A DNA stretch of 64,000 bases from Gemmatimonadota bacterium (GTDB lineage: Bacteria > Gemmatimonadota > Gemmatimonadetes > Gemmatimonadales > GWC2-71-9): NCBI GenBank assembly GCA_003221895.1, contig QHUJ01000110.1:1-64000 (forward strand), given 5' to 3'. Of the stretch, positions 38,781 to 47,287 are shown in pieces (the stretch's first letter is position 1; every line of letters begins with the position of its first letter). Below the pieces are notes generated by a model. That model made no database searches and was not told the DNA's origin. It saw only the letters and a program-made list of their open reading frames with translations. The translations under genes were made by a program, and so were the position numbers.

Positions 38781-39869
38781 GTGCTGCCGCTCATCGCTCT
38801 TGTGCAAGCAACCTGTGTTTCCCAGGCGGCCAAGCTGCCCTCCGTCGATCCACGCTGGGCCGCGGTGGCTGCGAGAGCGCGCGCTATCGCATGCGAGAAG
38901 CTCTCCCCCAACATTCCCGGATTCGCTTTGGCGGTGGCGGTCGACGGGAAGATCGTGTGGTCGGAGGCCTTTGGATATGCGGATCTCGAAGCGAAGCGTC
39001 CCGCGACACCGGAGACGCAGTTTCGCATCGGCAGCGTCTCGAAGCCGCTGACCGCGGACGCCGTCGCGCAGCTCTACGAAGCGGGGAAGCTCGACCTCGA
39101 TGCGCCGGTGCAACGCTACGTGCCCACATTCCCCCAGAAAGGTGCGCCGATCACAACCCGGCTGCTGGGCGGCCATCTGGCCGGGATTCGTCACTACAAG
39201 GGCGCTGAGTTCACGCTCAATCAGCATTTCGCGAGCGTCACGGCAGGATTGGCCATCTTCAAGGACGACTCACTGGTCGCACCGCCCGGCACGCGGTTCT
39301 CATACTCGAGCTACGGCTTCAATCTCATCGGCGCGGTCGTCGAGGGCGCAGCCCGCGAACAATTCCTGACGTACATGAGCCGGCATGTTTTCAAACCGCT
39401 GGGCATGACGCACACGGCGCCGGACAAGAACGACAGCCTGATCCCCGACCGCACGCGCTTTTACGACCGCACCGACTCCGGCCAGTTCGTGCTTTCCCCG
39501 ACGGTCGATAACAGTTACAAATGGGCCGGTGGAGGCTTCCTCTCCACTGCCGAGGATCTGGTGAAATTCGGCTCGGCGCATCTCTCGCCCGGGTATCTCA
39601 AGGCCGCCACGCTCGAGCTGCTGTTCACGCCGCAGCATACCACTTCTGGCGAAGCCACCCCCTACGGCATTGGCTGGTTCATCGCGACGGACACGCTGGG
39701 GCACCGCTACGCGTACCACGGCGGTGGCTCAGTCGGAGGAACAACCGCATTCGGGGTCGACCGCGATTCGCGCGTGGTGATCGCGCTCGTCACCAACCTG
39801 ACCGACGCGCGCCTAGCGCCGCTGCAGGAGATCCGGCTGGCGTTCGACTCCGCTGCGACGCGGCATTAG
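38781..39869 (+). CDS. beta-lactamase-family serine hydrolase
   Basis: FRIGSVSKPLTADAVAQL (SxxK), FSYSSYGFNLIG (YxN), HGGGSVGG. Confidence 0.92.
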   Translation: MLPLIALVQATCVSQAAKLPSVDPRWAAVAARARAIACEKLSPNIPGFALAVAVDGKIVWSEAFGYADLEAKRPATPETQFRIGSVSKPLTADAVAQLYEAGKLDLDAPVQRYVPTFPQKGAPITTRLLGGHLAGIRHYKGAEFTLNQHFASVTAGLAIFKDDSLVAPPGTRFSYSSYGFNLIGAVVEGAAREQFLTYMSRHVFKPLGMTHTAPDKNDSLIPDRTRFYDRTDSGQFVLSPTVDNSYKWAGGGFLSTAEDLVKFGSAHLSPGYLKAATLELLFTPQHTTSGEATPYGIGWFIATDTLGHRYAYHGGGSVGGTTAFGVDRDSRVVIALVTNLTDARLAPLQEIRLAFDSAATRH

Positions 39870-40592
39870 CTACCGCGCGAGGCGGTAGCCCGTCTTCCGG
39901 ACCGTCAGGATGTGCTTGGGATTCGCCGGGTCGCGCTCCAGCTTGCGCCGGAGCTCCGCGACGTGGGTGTCGACGGTGCGGCTCATGACCTCGGCACTGT
40001 AGCCCCACACTTCCATCAGCAATTCGGAACGCGTGATCACGGCGCCATCGCGCAGCAACAGCGCGATGAGCAAATCGTACTCCTTGGGCGTGAGCAAGAC
40101 GGGTGAGCCGTCGCGCAGCACGGTGCGCGAAGGCGCCAGCACTTCGATCGCGCCGAACTTGTCGAACGCGGGAGTCGGCGGACCGCCGTTCTTGCGCGGT
40201 GCACTTACCCGCCGCAGCAGCGCTTCGATTCGCGCCAGCAGCTCCAGCACACCGAACGGCTTCGTGACGTAATCGTCGGCGCCCAGCCGCAGGCCGCGGA
40301 CCTTGTCGGCCTCCTCGCCGCGCGCCGTCAGGATCAGCACCGGCATGGCGATGCCGTCGTCACGCAGCGCCCGCAGCACCCGGAAGCCGTCCATGCCGGG
40401 GAGCATCAGATCGAGAACGACGAGGTCGGGTCGGGCCGCGCGAGCGCGCGACAGGCCCTTCGTCCCATCCTTCGCAACCTCGACCTCGTAGCCCTCGATT
40501 TCCAGGTTGTTGCGCAAGCCATACGCGAGATCGGGGTTGTCCTCGATCACGAGGATCCGCTTGGTACTCGTGACGCTGGGTCCGGTGCTCAT
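39870..40592 (-). CDS. OmpR/PhoB-family response regulator
   Basis: LVVLDLMLPGMDGFRVLRAL, GADDYVTKPFG, winged-helix C-terminus. Confidence 0.95.
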   Translation of the reverse strand: MSTGPSVTSTKRILVIEDNPDLAYGLRNNLEIEGYEVEVAKDGTKGLSRARAARPDLVVLDLMLPGMDGFRVLRALRDDGIAMPVLILTARGEEADKVRGLRLGADDYVTKPFGVLELLARIEALLRRVSAPRKNGGPPTPAFDKFGAIEVLAPSRTVLRDGSPVLLTPKEYDLLIALLLRDGAVITRSELLMEVWGYSAEVMSRTVDTHVAELRRKLERDPANPKHILTVRKTGYRLAR

Positions 40593-42250
40593 GCCGGCAG
40601 CTCGATGACGACGCGCGTGCCAGTGTCGGTGGCCGCGTCGTCAATCCAGGCGCGGCCGTGATGGAGCACCGCGAGCTCACGGACCACGGCGAGCCCGATG
40701 CCGCTCCCGGCGACCGCCGAGCCGCGGTCGCGCTCGAGCCGCCAGAAGCGATCCCACACGTGCTCCCGGTCCGCGCGGGGGATGCCCGGCCCAGCGTCTT
40801 CCACCCACAGCCGCGCCGCGCCGCCCCCGCTCGCCCCGCCCCCCCCGCCCCCCCCGCCCCCCCCGTTGTCGAGCGTCGCGCCGATGCGGATCTCCTGACC
40901 CGCGGGGCCATACTTCACCGCGTTGTCGAGCAGGTTGAGCAGCATTTGCCGCACCGCGCCCGGATCGGCCGGGACGACGAGATCCTCCGGAACGGCGGTG
41001 GACAATCTCGCGCCCCGCGCCGCCGCCAGCGGGGCGAAGCCGTCGATCACTTCGCGCACGAGCGGCGCGAGCGCCGTGGGCTCCGGCGTGATGTGCGCCG
41101 TTTGCCGCTCCGAGCGCGAGAAGTGCAGCAGGTTCTCGACCAGGTGCGTGAGGCGACGCGCCTCCTGATCGATGATCGCGAGCGAACGCAACCGCTCCTC
41201 GTCGGTGCGCACGCGCCCAAGCACGAGGGTCTCGGAGAACATGCGGATCTGCGCGAGCGGCGTCCGCAATTCGTGCGACACGCCGGAGATGAAATCAGTG
41301 CGCAGGCGCGCGAGCTGCGATTCGCGGCGCAACTGGACCAGGGCAGTCCCGATCAACGCGGCGGTCAACCCCAGCAGCCCGAGGATCAGCGGCAGGCGGG
41401 ATTTGGGAAGACCACCGATGATCAGCTGATCGGCGACCGACGCCCGCAGGGTCGCCTGCGCGTAGAGATCTCCCATGTCGGTGCCCACGGTATCGCGCGC
41501 GGTGAATGGCGACGTGTACTGCACCGCGGACCGGTAGATCTCCACGCCGTAGCGATCGGTGATGATGATCGACCCCATCGAATCGTACTGGACACCACCG
41601 GTGAGCGGGCGGGGCAGCAGCGGGAATTTTTCCGTCGCTTGAATCACCAGCGGTCGGAGCGCTTCCGGCTTTGCTTCGAACCCGAGCGCGGTGCGCAGCA
41701 TGCCCTTCGAGTCGCGCAACACCGTGTAGGCGACGTAGCGCCGCTCGCCGCCCGGCTGACCCAGCACCGTCCCCATGTGCCACGAGGTGTCGTAGACGGC
41801 GCGCGTGTGGACGGGCAACGTGTCGGTCATCCAGGAACGGACGGCGTCAGGCAGCAGCTCGCCGGCCGTCTCGAGTCGTCCGTCCTTCAAGTCCATCTGG
41901 AATGTGAAGCGGATGTACGGAGTCAGTGAGACTCCGCGCTCCATCGCGTCGACGTGGAGCTCGCTCGGGGCCGGCAATTTACGGGGCGACATTTCGTGCG
42001 CGTGCTGGATGGCTTTGAGCCGCGGCATGACTGCATCGTAGATCTCAATCGCACTGCGCTGCGCCACGCGCGCCGCGGCGAGCTTCGCGTAATCGCGCAG
42101 CACGCGATCTGCTTGCGCGCGGTGATACCGCGCTACGCCGTACGCTTGAACCGCGAGTACCGCCGCGACGCCGAAGGCGAGCACCAGCAGCACCGCCACG
42201 ACAGCGGCGCGTCGCACCCGGAAACGGGGCAGTCGAGAGAGGAAACCCAT
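40589..42250 (-). CDS. sensor histidine kinase with poly-Gly insertion
   Basis: FISGVSHELRTPLAQIRMFSETL, NLLDNAVKYGP, DAGPGIPRADREHVWDRFWRL; GGGGGGGGGGASGGG insert. Confidence 0.93.
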   Translation of the reverse strand: MGFLSRLPRFRVRRAAVVAVLLVLAFGVAAVLAVQAYGVARYHRAQADRVLRDYAKLAAARVAQRSAIEIYDAVMPRLKAIQHAHEMSPRKLPAPSELHVDAMERGVSLTPYIRFTFQMDLKDGRLETAGELLPDAVRSWMTDTLPVHTRAVYDTSWHMGTVLGQPGGERRYVAYTVLRDSKGMLRTALGFEAKPEALRPLVIQATEKFPLLPRPLTGGVQYDSMGSIIITDRYGVEIYRSAVQYTSPFTARDTVGTDMGDLYAQATLRASVADQLIIGGLPKSRLPLILGLLGLTAALIGTALVQLRRESQLARLRTDFISGVSHELRTPLAQIRMFSETLVLGRVRTDEERLRSLAIIDQEARRLTHLVENLLHFSRSERQTAHITPEPTALAPLVREVIDGFAPLAAARGARLSTAVPEDLVVPADPGAVRQMLLNLLDNAVKYGPAGQEIRIGATLDNGGGGGGGGGGASGGGAARLWVEDAGPGIPRADREHVWDRFWRLERDRGSAVAGSGIGLAVVRELAVLHHGRAWIDDAATDTGTRVVIELPA

Positions 42251-42355
42251 CGTCTAAAGAATCCCTCTTCCGTTGCGACCCGGCAACACGTGACGGACTT
42301 GGCTGGACGTATCTCTGACAAAGGCGGCGCGCAAACTCGGGTACATTCGAAAAGA

Positions 42356-42386
42356 AGAGGGTCAACGTAACGAACGTTGACCCTCT
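42356..42386 (-). terminator. hairpin AGAGGGTCAACGT-AACGA-ACGTTGACCCTCT
   Basis: 13-bp perfect stem, 5-nt loop; minus-strand tail TCTTTTCG downstream of the 42482 stop. Confidence 0.6.
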
Positions 42387-42434
42387 GAACTGTAGGTCGC
42401 GGTCAAGTGTCGACGGCCACTTGGCCCGGCCTCG

Positions 42435-42476
42435 CCAACCCGGAGTGCAGCGCGTGGCTCCGGGTTTGGTTTTTTG
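42435..42476 (+). terminator. plus-strand terminator-like hairpin AACCCGGAG...CTCCGGGTT-TGG-TTTTTT
   Basis: stem plus T6 run; no plus-strand CDS upstream. Confidence 0.6.
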
Positions 42477-42481
42477 TTGGC

Positions 42482-42982
42482 CTAGTGACGCGCCGACATC
42501 GACGGGACCACCCGCATCCGGCCCAGCATCTCCGCGATGCGCTCGGAGGCGATCCCGAGGGCACAGCCGATCGCCAACGCGATCACCACCCGGACACTAC
42601 CGTTGACGTTGACTGTCCGGGCCCCGAGTGCGCCGATGGCGGTAGCCGCACCAAGGAACGCACCGGCCGTATAGGACAGCAGGGGAACCTGCGCCTGGAA
42701 CACCATGCCGAAAATCGCAGCGCCCATTGCCAGCGCATCGAGCAGATCATTGCCGCCCAGCGCCCGGGCCACAGCGACGTATAACAGCGCCCAGACAACG
42801 CCGGACGCCGAACCGAGTGCCGACTTCTGCAGTCCCATCATCCCGCCACCGGCGCCAACGAAACAGGCGAGTCCGACGATCACGGGCCACAGCTGTAAGG
42901 GGAGCTTGCCGAAGTGTGATACGACGGCCCAGAGGGCCACGACGATCCCCAAGCTGAGTGCTTTGGTAGTCGACGCGTTCAT
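42482..42982 (-). CDS. DUF1097-like membrane protein
   Basis: multi-TM, MNASTTKALSLGIVVALWAVVSH...GLQKSALG. Confidence 0.7.
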   Translation of the reverse strand: MNASTTKALSLGIVVALWAVVSHFGKLPLQLWPVIVGLACFVGAGGGMMGLQKSALGSASGVVWALLYVAVARALGGNDLLDALAMGAAIFGMVFQAQVPLLSYTAGAFLGAATAIGALGARTVNVNGSVRVVIALAIGCALGIASERIAEMLGRMRVVPSMSARH

Positions 42983-43019
42983 ATGTTAGGCCTCCTCCAG
43001 AAAGGGGGAATCCGGCGCC

Positions 43020-43049
43020 AACATAATGAACGGGTGCTGCGCGGTGCAA
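43020..43049 (-). promoter_or_regulatory. sigma70-like promoter TTGCAC-N18-TATGTT
   Basis: minus strand, ~38 nt upstream of the 42982 start; SD GGAGGAGG present. Confidence 0.45.
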
Positions 43050-43059
43050 CGATGCAGGG

Positions 43060-44955
43060 CTAAAGTCGTTGAATTACATAGGCTTCCATCGCGTAATACT
43101 CGGGCAGTCCCAGCCTGTCGGCCCGGGCGGCGGTCTCCAGGTTCCGGGCCTCGACGCGCTGCCAAAACTCGCGTTCGTCGTAGCCGGGGAACGGCGCCGT
43201 GTCCTTTTGCGACTGATGCCGGAAGATCGCGAGGATTTTCGCGTGCAGCTCGTCCTGTGAAAGGGGCACGAGGACGTCCGCCTCCGTGAGCGACCACTCC
43301 TGCCAGGCGCCGCGATAGAGCCAAAGCTCCGGCCGTTGCGCCGCCTTGTAGGCCGCGAGTGCCTGCTCGATTGCCGCCTTGCACGTGCGGTGGGTGCCGT
43401 GCGGATCGGAGAGATCTCCGGCGACGAACACCAGATCGGGCCGCACGTCCTCGAACAGCCGCAGCACGATCGCGACATCGCCGTCGGACAGCGGGCGCTT
43501 GCGCACCTCCCCCGTCTGATAGAACGGCAGATCGAGGAACCGCGCGGCGTTGGGGGGAATCCCCACGGCCGCGAGCGCGGCGATCGCTTCGGATTCGCGA
43601 ATGAATTTCTTGAGATTCTGCACCACGGGGATGTCGACGTCGCCCGGCGCCTTCTGCTCCATACCGGTATTCACCGTCGAGCGCGCGCGCTGGACCGTGG
43701 CAGCGTCGAGTCCGAGCGACGCGGCGGCCCGCTCGACGAAATCGAGGTGGCGCGTGACGTCGTGGTCGAACACGGCAATGTTGCCGCTCGTCATGTACGC
43801 CACGACGATCTGATTCTCGTTTTCCCAGAGTTTGCGAAGAATGCCGCCCATCGAGATGACATCGTCGTCGGGATGGGGCGAGAAGACGAGGATGCGCTCG
43901 TGAGCCGGCAGCTTGGCGCGGCCGCGAATCTTCTCACGCAGCCGGTTGAACACCTGGCCGTTGATCGGTCCCGCCGACCCGGCGCGCGCGAGCAGCGGGC
44001 TGAGATGGTTCTCCGCGTAATCACGCGCCGACAGCTTGAGCACGGCCTTGCCGACCCGCTCAGCGAGCCAAACGACGGAGCGTTCGACCACCGGGGGACT
44101 CCACTCGACGCCTCCGCCCTCCAGCACCCACGGGGTCTTGATCCGCGTGAGGTCGGCGCCCGCCGCCAGGTCCAGATAGACGCTCACGCTGCCGTGGCGT
44201 TGCAGGAAGGTCGCGGCGACGTCGGGCGAGATGTCGCCCTCGACGGCGCGCGCCACGATACCGGCCTTATGCTCACCCGTCGCCATCAACGCGATTTCCT
44301 TCGCGTCGAGAATCGTCGCGACACCCATGGTGATCGCTTCGCGCGGCACATTCTCCACGCCGAAGAAATCGGCGCCGGCATCCCTGCGCGTAAGGGTGTC
44401 GAGTGTGACGATGCGGGTCCGCGACGCCGCATCCGATCCCGGCTCGTTGAATCCGATGTGTCCCGTCTTGCCGATGCCGAGCAGCTGAAAATCGATCCCC
44501 CCGGCGATGCGAATCGCTTCTTCGTACGCCGCGCACGCTTCGCCCACGCGCTCGCGCGGCGTCGTACCGTCGGGGATATGGACGTTCTGTTTGGCGATGT
44601 TGACGTGCGCGAAGAAGTTCTCCCACATATAGCGGTGATAGCTGTGACTGCTATCGGGCGCCATCGGGTAGTACTCGTCCAGATTGAACGTGACGACGCG
44701 GGAGAAATCGACATCGCCGGCCTGGTGCCGGCGGATCAGCTCTTCGTACACGCCGAGCGGCGTGCTGCCGGTGGCGAGGCCGAGGACGGCGCGGCCCTTG
44801 GCGCTGGTCTCGCGCTGGATGATCTCGACGATGCGGTCGGCGACCGCGACCGCGAGATCGTTGTGCTCGGGCAGGACGACGGTGCGAAGTCGCTCGAGCT
44901 CCCGGGAGCTCTCGATCGTCGGCGGCAGGACGCGGCGCGCGGCGGCCTTCGCCAT
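43060..44955 (-). CDS. glucosamine-6-phosphate deaminase fused to PIG-L/LmbE-type deacetylase domain
   Basis: NagB motifs GLATGSTPLGVYEELI, FNLDEYYPM, GIGKTGHIGFNEPGS; PIG-L ILVFSPHPDDDVISMGGIL. Confidence 0.93.
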   Translation of the reverse strand: MAKAAARRVLPPTIESSRELERLRTVVLPEHNDLAVAVADRIVEIIQRETSAKGRAVLGLATGSTPLGVYEELIRRHQAGDVDFSRVVTFNLDEYYPMAPDSSHSYHRYMWENFFAHVNIAKQNVHIPDGTTPRERVGEACAAYEEAIRIAGGIDFQLLGIGKTGHIGFNEPGSDAASRTRIVTLDTLTRRDAGADFFGVENVPREAITMGVATILDAKEIALMATGEHKAGIVARAVEGDISPDVAATFLQRHGSVSVYLDLAAGADLTRIKTPWVLEGGGVEWSPPVVERSVVWLAERVGKAVLKLSARDYAENHLSPLLARAGSAGPINGQVFNRLREKIRGRAKLPAHERILVFSPHPDDDVISMGGILRKLWENENQIVVAYMTSGNIAVFDHDVTRHLDFVERAAASLGLDAATVQRARSTVNTGMEQKAPGDVDIPVVQNLKKFIRESEAIAALAAVGIPPNAARFLDLPFYQTGEVRKRPLSDGDVAIVLRLFEDVRPDLVFVAGDLSDPHGTHRTCKAAIEQALAAYKAAQRPELWLYRGAWQEWSLTEADVLVPLSQDELHAKILAIFRHQSQKDTAPFPGYDEREFWQRVEARNLETAARADRLGLPEYYAMEAYVIQRL

Positions 44956-45600
44956 CTACACCTTCACTTCGATGGTTGCCCCGCGTTTATAGCGCACATA
45001 CAGCCACGCCATCGGCACGATCAACATGCCGGCGGCGATAATCGTGAGCGCGAGCAGGACCGCCGAGAGGAGCACTGCCTGCTGGGAAACCTTGGCGGCA
45101 TGAAAGAGGGCGGAGTCCTGCTTGGCGAGCAGCACGATCATCGCTTCGCGCGCTTCCTGGGCTTCCCGCCCACCCGTCGTGCTCGTGCTGGTCAGCCCGA
45201 GCAGGACGTTCTGTACGAGATCGCGCTCGCGCGAATCGTTCATGCTGTTGGCGAGCCCCGACAACTCCACGCGCAGCTCGCGGCCGATGCTGTCACGCTG
45301 GGCGATGGCCTCGGGCCGCTTGTACCCGGCGTCGGTCCCCGTCGCCATCTGACGCCACACCTCAAAGCCGGCGTTGTACTTGTGCAGGGCCTGGACGGTG
45401 TTCGCGCCGTGACTGGCGGTTGCCGCGGCTTCCCTGAGCGATACGATAAGCCACAGCCCGATGAGGAGCGCGAGGGCCAACGTGACCGCGCTGATGGTCA
45501 CGGCGATGCCCGGCCGAATGAAGGTGTAGTCCTTCATCGCGATGGCGAAAGACGAGCGCCCGACTGAAGGGCGAGAGGGAGTGGGTGGTGGGGTCGTCAT
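44956..45600 (-). CDS. two-TM four-helix-bundle-like protein
   Basis: Pro-rich N-terminus, TM, helical periplasmic segment, TM, short basic tail. Confidence 0.6.
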   Translation of the reverse strand: MTTPPPTPSRPSVGRSSFAIAMKDYTFIRPGIAVTISAVTLALALLIGLWLIVSLREAAATASHGANTVQALHKYNAGFEVWRQMATGTDAGYKRPEAIAQRDSIGRELRVELSGLANSMNDSRERDLVQNVLLGLTSTSTTGGREAQEAREAMIVLLAKQDSALFHAAKVSQQAVLLSAVLLALTIIAAGMLIVPMAWLYVRYKRGATIEVKV

Positions 45601-45698
45601 GGGCCGTAGGCTACCGCTTGACGGCGCGCACGGCAACCCGCATCTCTAACGTGCGCCCCCGCCCATACTTGATCTTCCGAAGAGCTCTTGGGCACTTG

Positions 45699-46769
45699 AT
45701 GGAGGAGAAGTTGGACGCAGGGGAAGTTCTGCGACAAGCGAGTGCAGTCATCGGCCGGCCGGTTACCCTGTGGGAGGTGACCGGTCCTCGTGAGGCCGTC
45801 CCCCGCGCGACGTCCACCGCCGGCGTACCTCCGCCATTCGATCTCGAGACCACGCTGCGACGCTGGCATGTGCCGATCCCCGTGGGCTCGCTCTGGATTG
45901 CGGCGCATGGCGCGGGGGAGGCTTGGGTGGTGGCGCCCGTGCGGTTACGTCCGCCGGCGCCGCCACCCGGCGGGCGCGAGCGCCGCAGCAGGGATCGACT
46001 GGCGCTCGAGCTCGCGGGTCTGGCGCTGGCGCACGTCGACGCTCCGAGCCCCGGCGCAACCGCTCCAGGTGTCATCGTGCACCAGGCGAGCAATCCCCTG
46101 ACGGCCGCGCGAGCCGGCCTGCAGCTCGCCATGGAGTCGATCGGCCGGTGGGTCGACCTCGCGGCGGATCGCCGTCTGACGCTGCTCGACGACCTCGGCG
46201 AAGTCCTCGAGGACATCGACCGCACGGCCGAGTATCTGCGCGTGATGAAGGACAGCGCGCGCACTGGTACCATGACCGCGCGCGCCGAGCGCGGCGGGCG
46301 GTTCGATGCCGTGCGAGTCATCCGATCCTGCCTCACTCTGGAGCGCCGGTTACTGCGCGATCGCGGCATCGACCTCGACTTCACCACGAGCCTCGAGGTG
46401 GTGTACCTGAAAGGCGATCCCAACGCGCTGTTCGATGTACTCGTGAATGTCGTACGCAACGCCGCTGACCCCGCGGGCGAGAAGCCCACCGCTGTGCAGC
46501 TGCAGCTCGAGCACAAGGGAAACGACCTCGTCCTCATCGTGCGCGGTCGTGGGAAGCTCGCCGACGTCGCCAAAGTGCGTGGTGTTGCCGAAGACGTGTT
46601 CGGCGGGACCGTGACGATCGAATCGCCACGGAGCGGGGCAACGACATTGACGATCACGCTGCCGTTGCCGTCGCAGCGCGAGCGAGATACGCGGAGCGGA
46701 GGGAGCGGAGGGAGCGGAGGGAGCGGAGGGAGCGGAGGGAGCGGGGGGGGCGGGGGGGGCAGGGGCTAG
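45699..46769 (+). CDS. histidine-kinase-like protein with Gly/Ser-repeat tail
   Basis: IVHQASNPLTAARAGLQLAMESI H-box-like, ALFDVLVNVVRNAADP N-box; (GGS)n C-terminus. Confidence 0.75.
   Translation: MEEKLDAGEVLRQASAVIGRPVTLWEVTGPREAVPRATSTAGVPPPFDLETTLRRWHVPIPVGSLWIAAHGAGEAWVVAPVRLRPPAPPPGGRERRSRDRLALELAGLALAHVDAPSPGATAPGVIVHQASNPLTAARAGLQLAMESIGRWVDLAADRRLTLLDDLGEVLEDIDRTAEYLRVMKDSARTGTMTARAERGGRFDAVRVIRSCLTLERRLLRDRGIDLDFTTSLEVVYLKGDPNALFDVLVNVVRNAADPAGEKPTAVQLQLEHKGNDLVLIVRGRGKLADVAKVRGVAEDVFGGTVTIESPRSGATTLTITLPLPSQRERDTRSGGSGGSGGSGGSGGSGGGGGGRG
46693..46759 (+). repeat. 9-bp tandem repeat (GAGCGGAGG)5 followed by (GGGGGGGGC)2
   Basis: seen directly at the 3' end of the kinase-like ORF. 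Confidence 0.92.
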
Positions 46770-47242
46770 TCGCCCGCGAGCAGTCCCGCGAGATCGAGTG
46801 GCCGCGTGTGCATCTGGATGCCTCCATCCGTGCCGCGCGGCCATTCGTCTTCCGGGCGATCGCGGTACAACTCGACGCCGTTGCCGTCCGGATCCCGCAG
46901 GTAGATCGCCTCGCTCACGCCATGATCGGACGCGCCTTCGAGCTCGACGCCATGCTCGAGGACTCGACGCACCGTGGCGGCGAGGGCTCCACGGTCAGGC
47001 AAGAGGATCGCGAAGTGGTAGAGACCTGTCGTCCCCTGGGGTGGGCGCGGGGCGCCAGGGCCCGCCCAGGTATTCAGGCCGATGTGATGGTGATAGCCGC
47101 CAGCCGACAGAAAGACCGCTTCGCTCCCGTAGTGCGCGGTCACCTCGAAGCCGAGGATGTCGCGATAGAAGGCGAGGGAGCGGTCGAGATTGCTGACCGT
47201 GAGGTGGACGTGGCCGATGCGAGTGCGTGGATCAATAGCCAT
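46766..47242 (-). CDS. VOC-family (glyoxalase/extradiol dioxygenase-like) protein
   Basis: IGHVHLTVSNLDRSLAFYRDILGFEVT, YHHHIGLNTW, LRDPDGNGVELY. Confidence 0.93.
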   Translation of the reverse strand: MAIDPRTRIGHVHLTVSNLDRSLAFYRDILGFEVTAHYGSEAVFLSAGGYHHHIGLNTWAGPGAPRPPQGTTGLYHFAILLPDRGALAATVRRVLEHGVELEGASDHGVSEAIYLRDPDGNGVELYRDRPEDEWPRGTDGGIQMHTRPLDLAGLLAGD

Positions 47243-47287
47243 CTGAACTCCAAAACACGCTGAGGTTCCCCGGTTAGATTTCCCGGC

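Noticed and set aside
40658-41929. 423-aa plus-strand ORF opposite the second kinase
   Set aside because: Shadow frame; low-complexity composition.
43336-45567. 743-aa plus-strand ORF opposite nagB/PIG-L
   Set aside because: Antisense to a clearly homologous gene; Arg/Asp/His-rich shadow-frame composition and no recognisable domain.
46693-46759. CRISPR-like periodic repeat
   Set aside because: 9-bp tandem microsatellite without spacers; codes for Gly/Ser tail.
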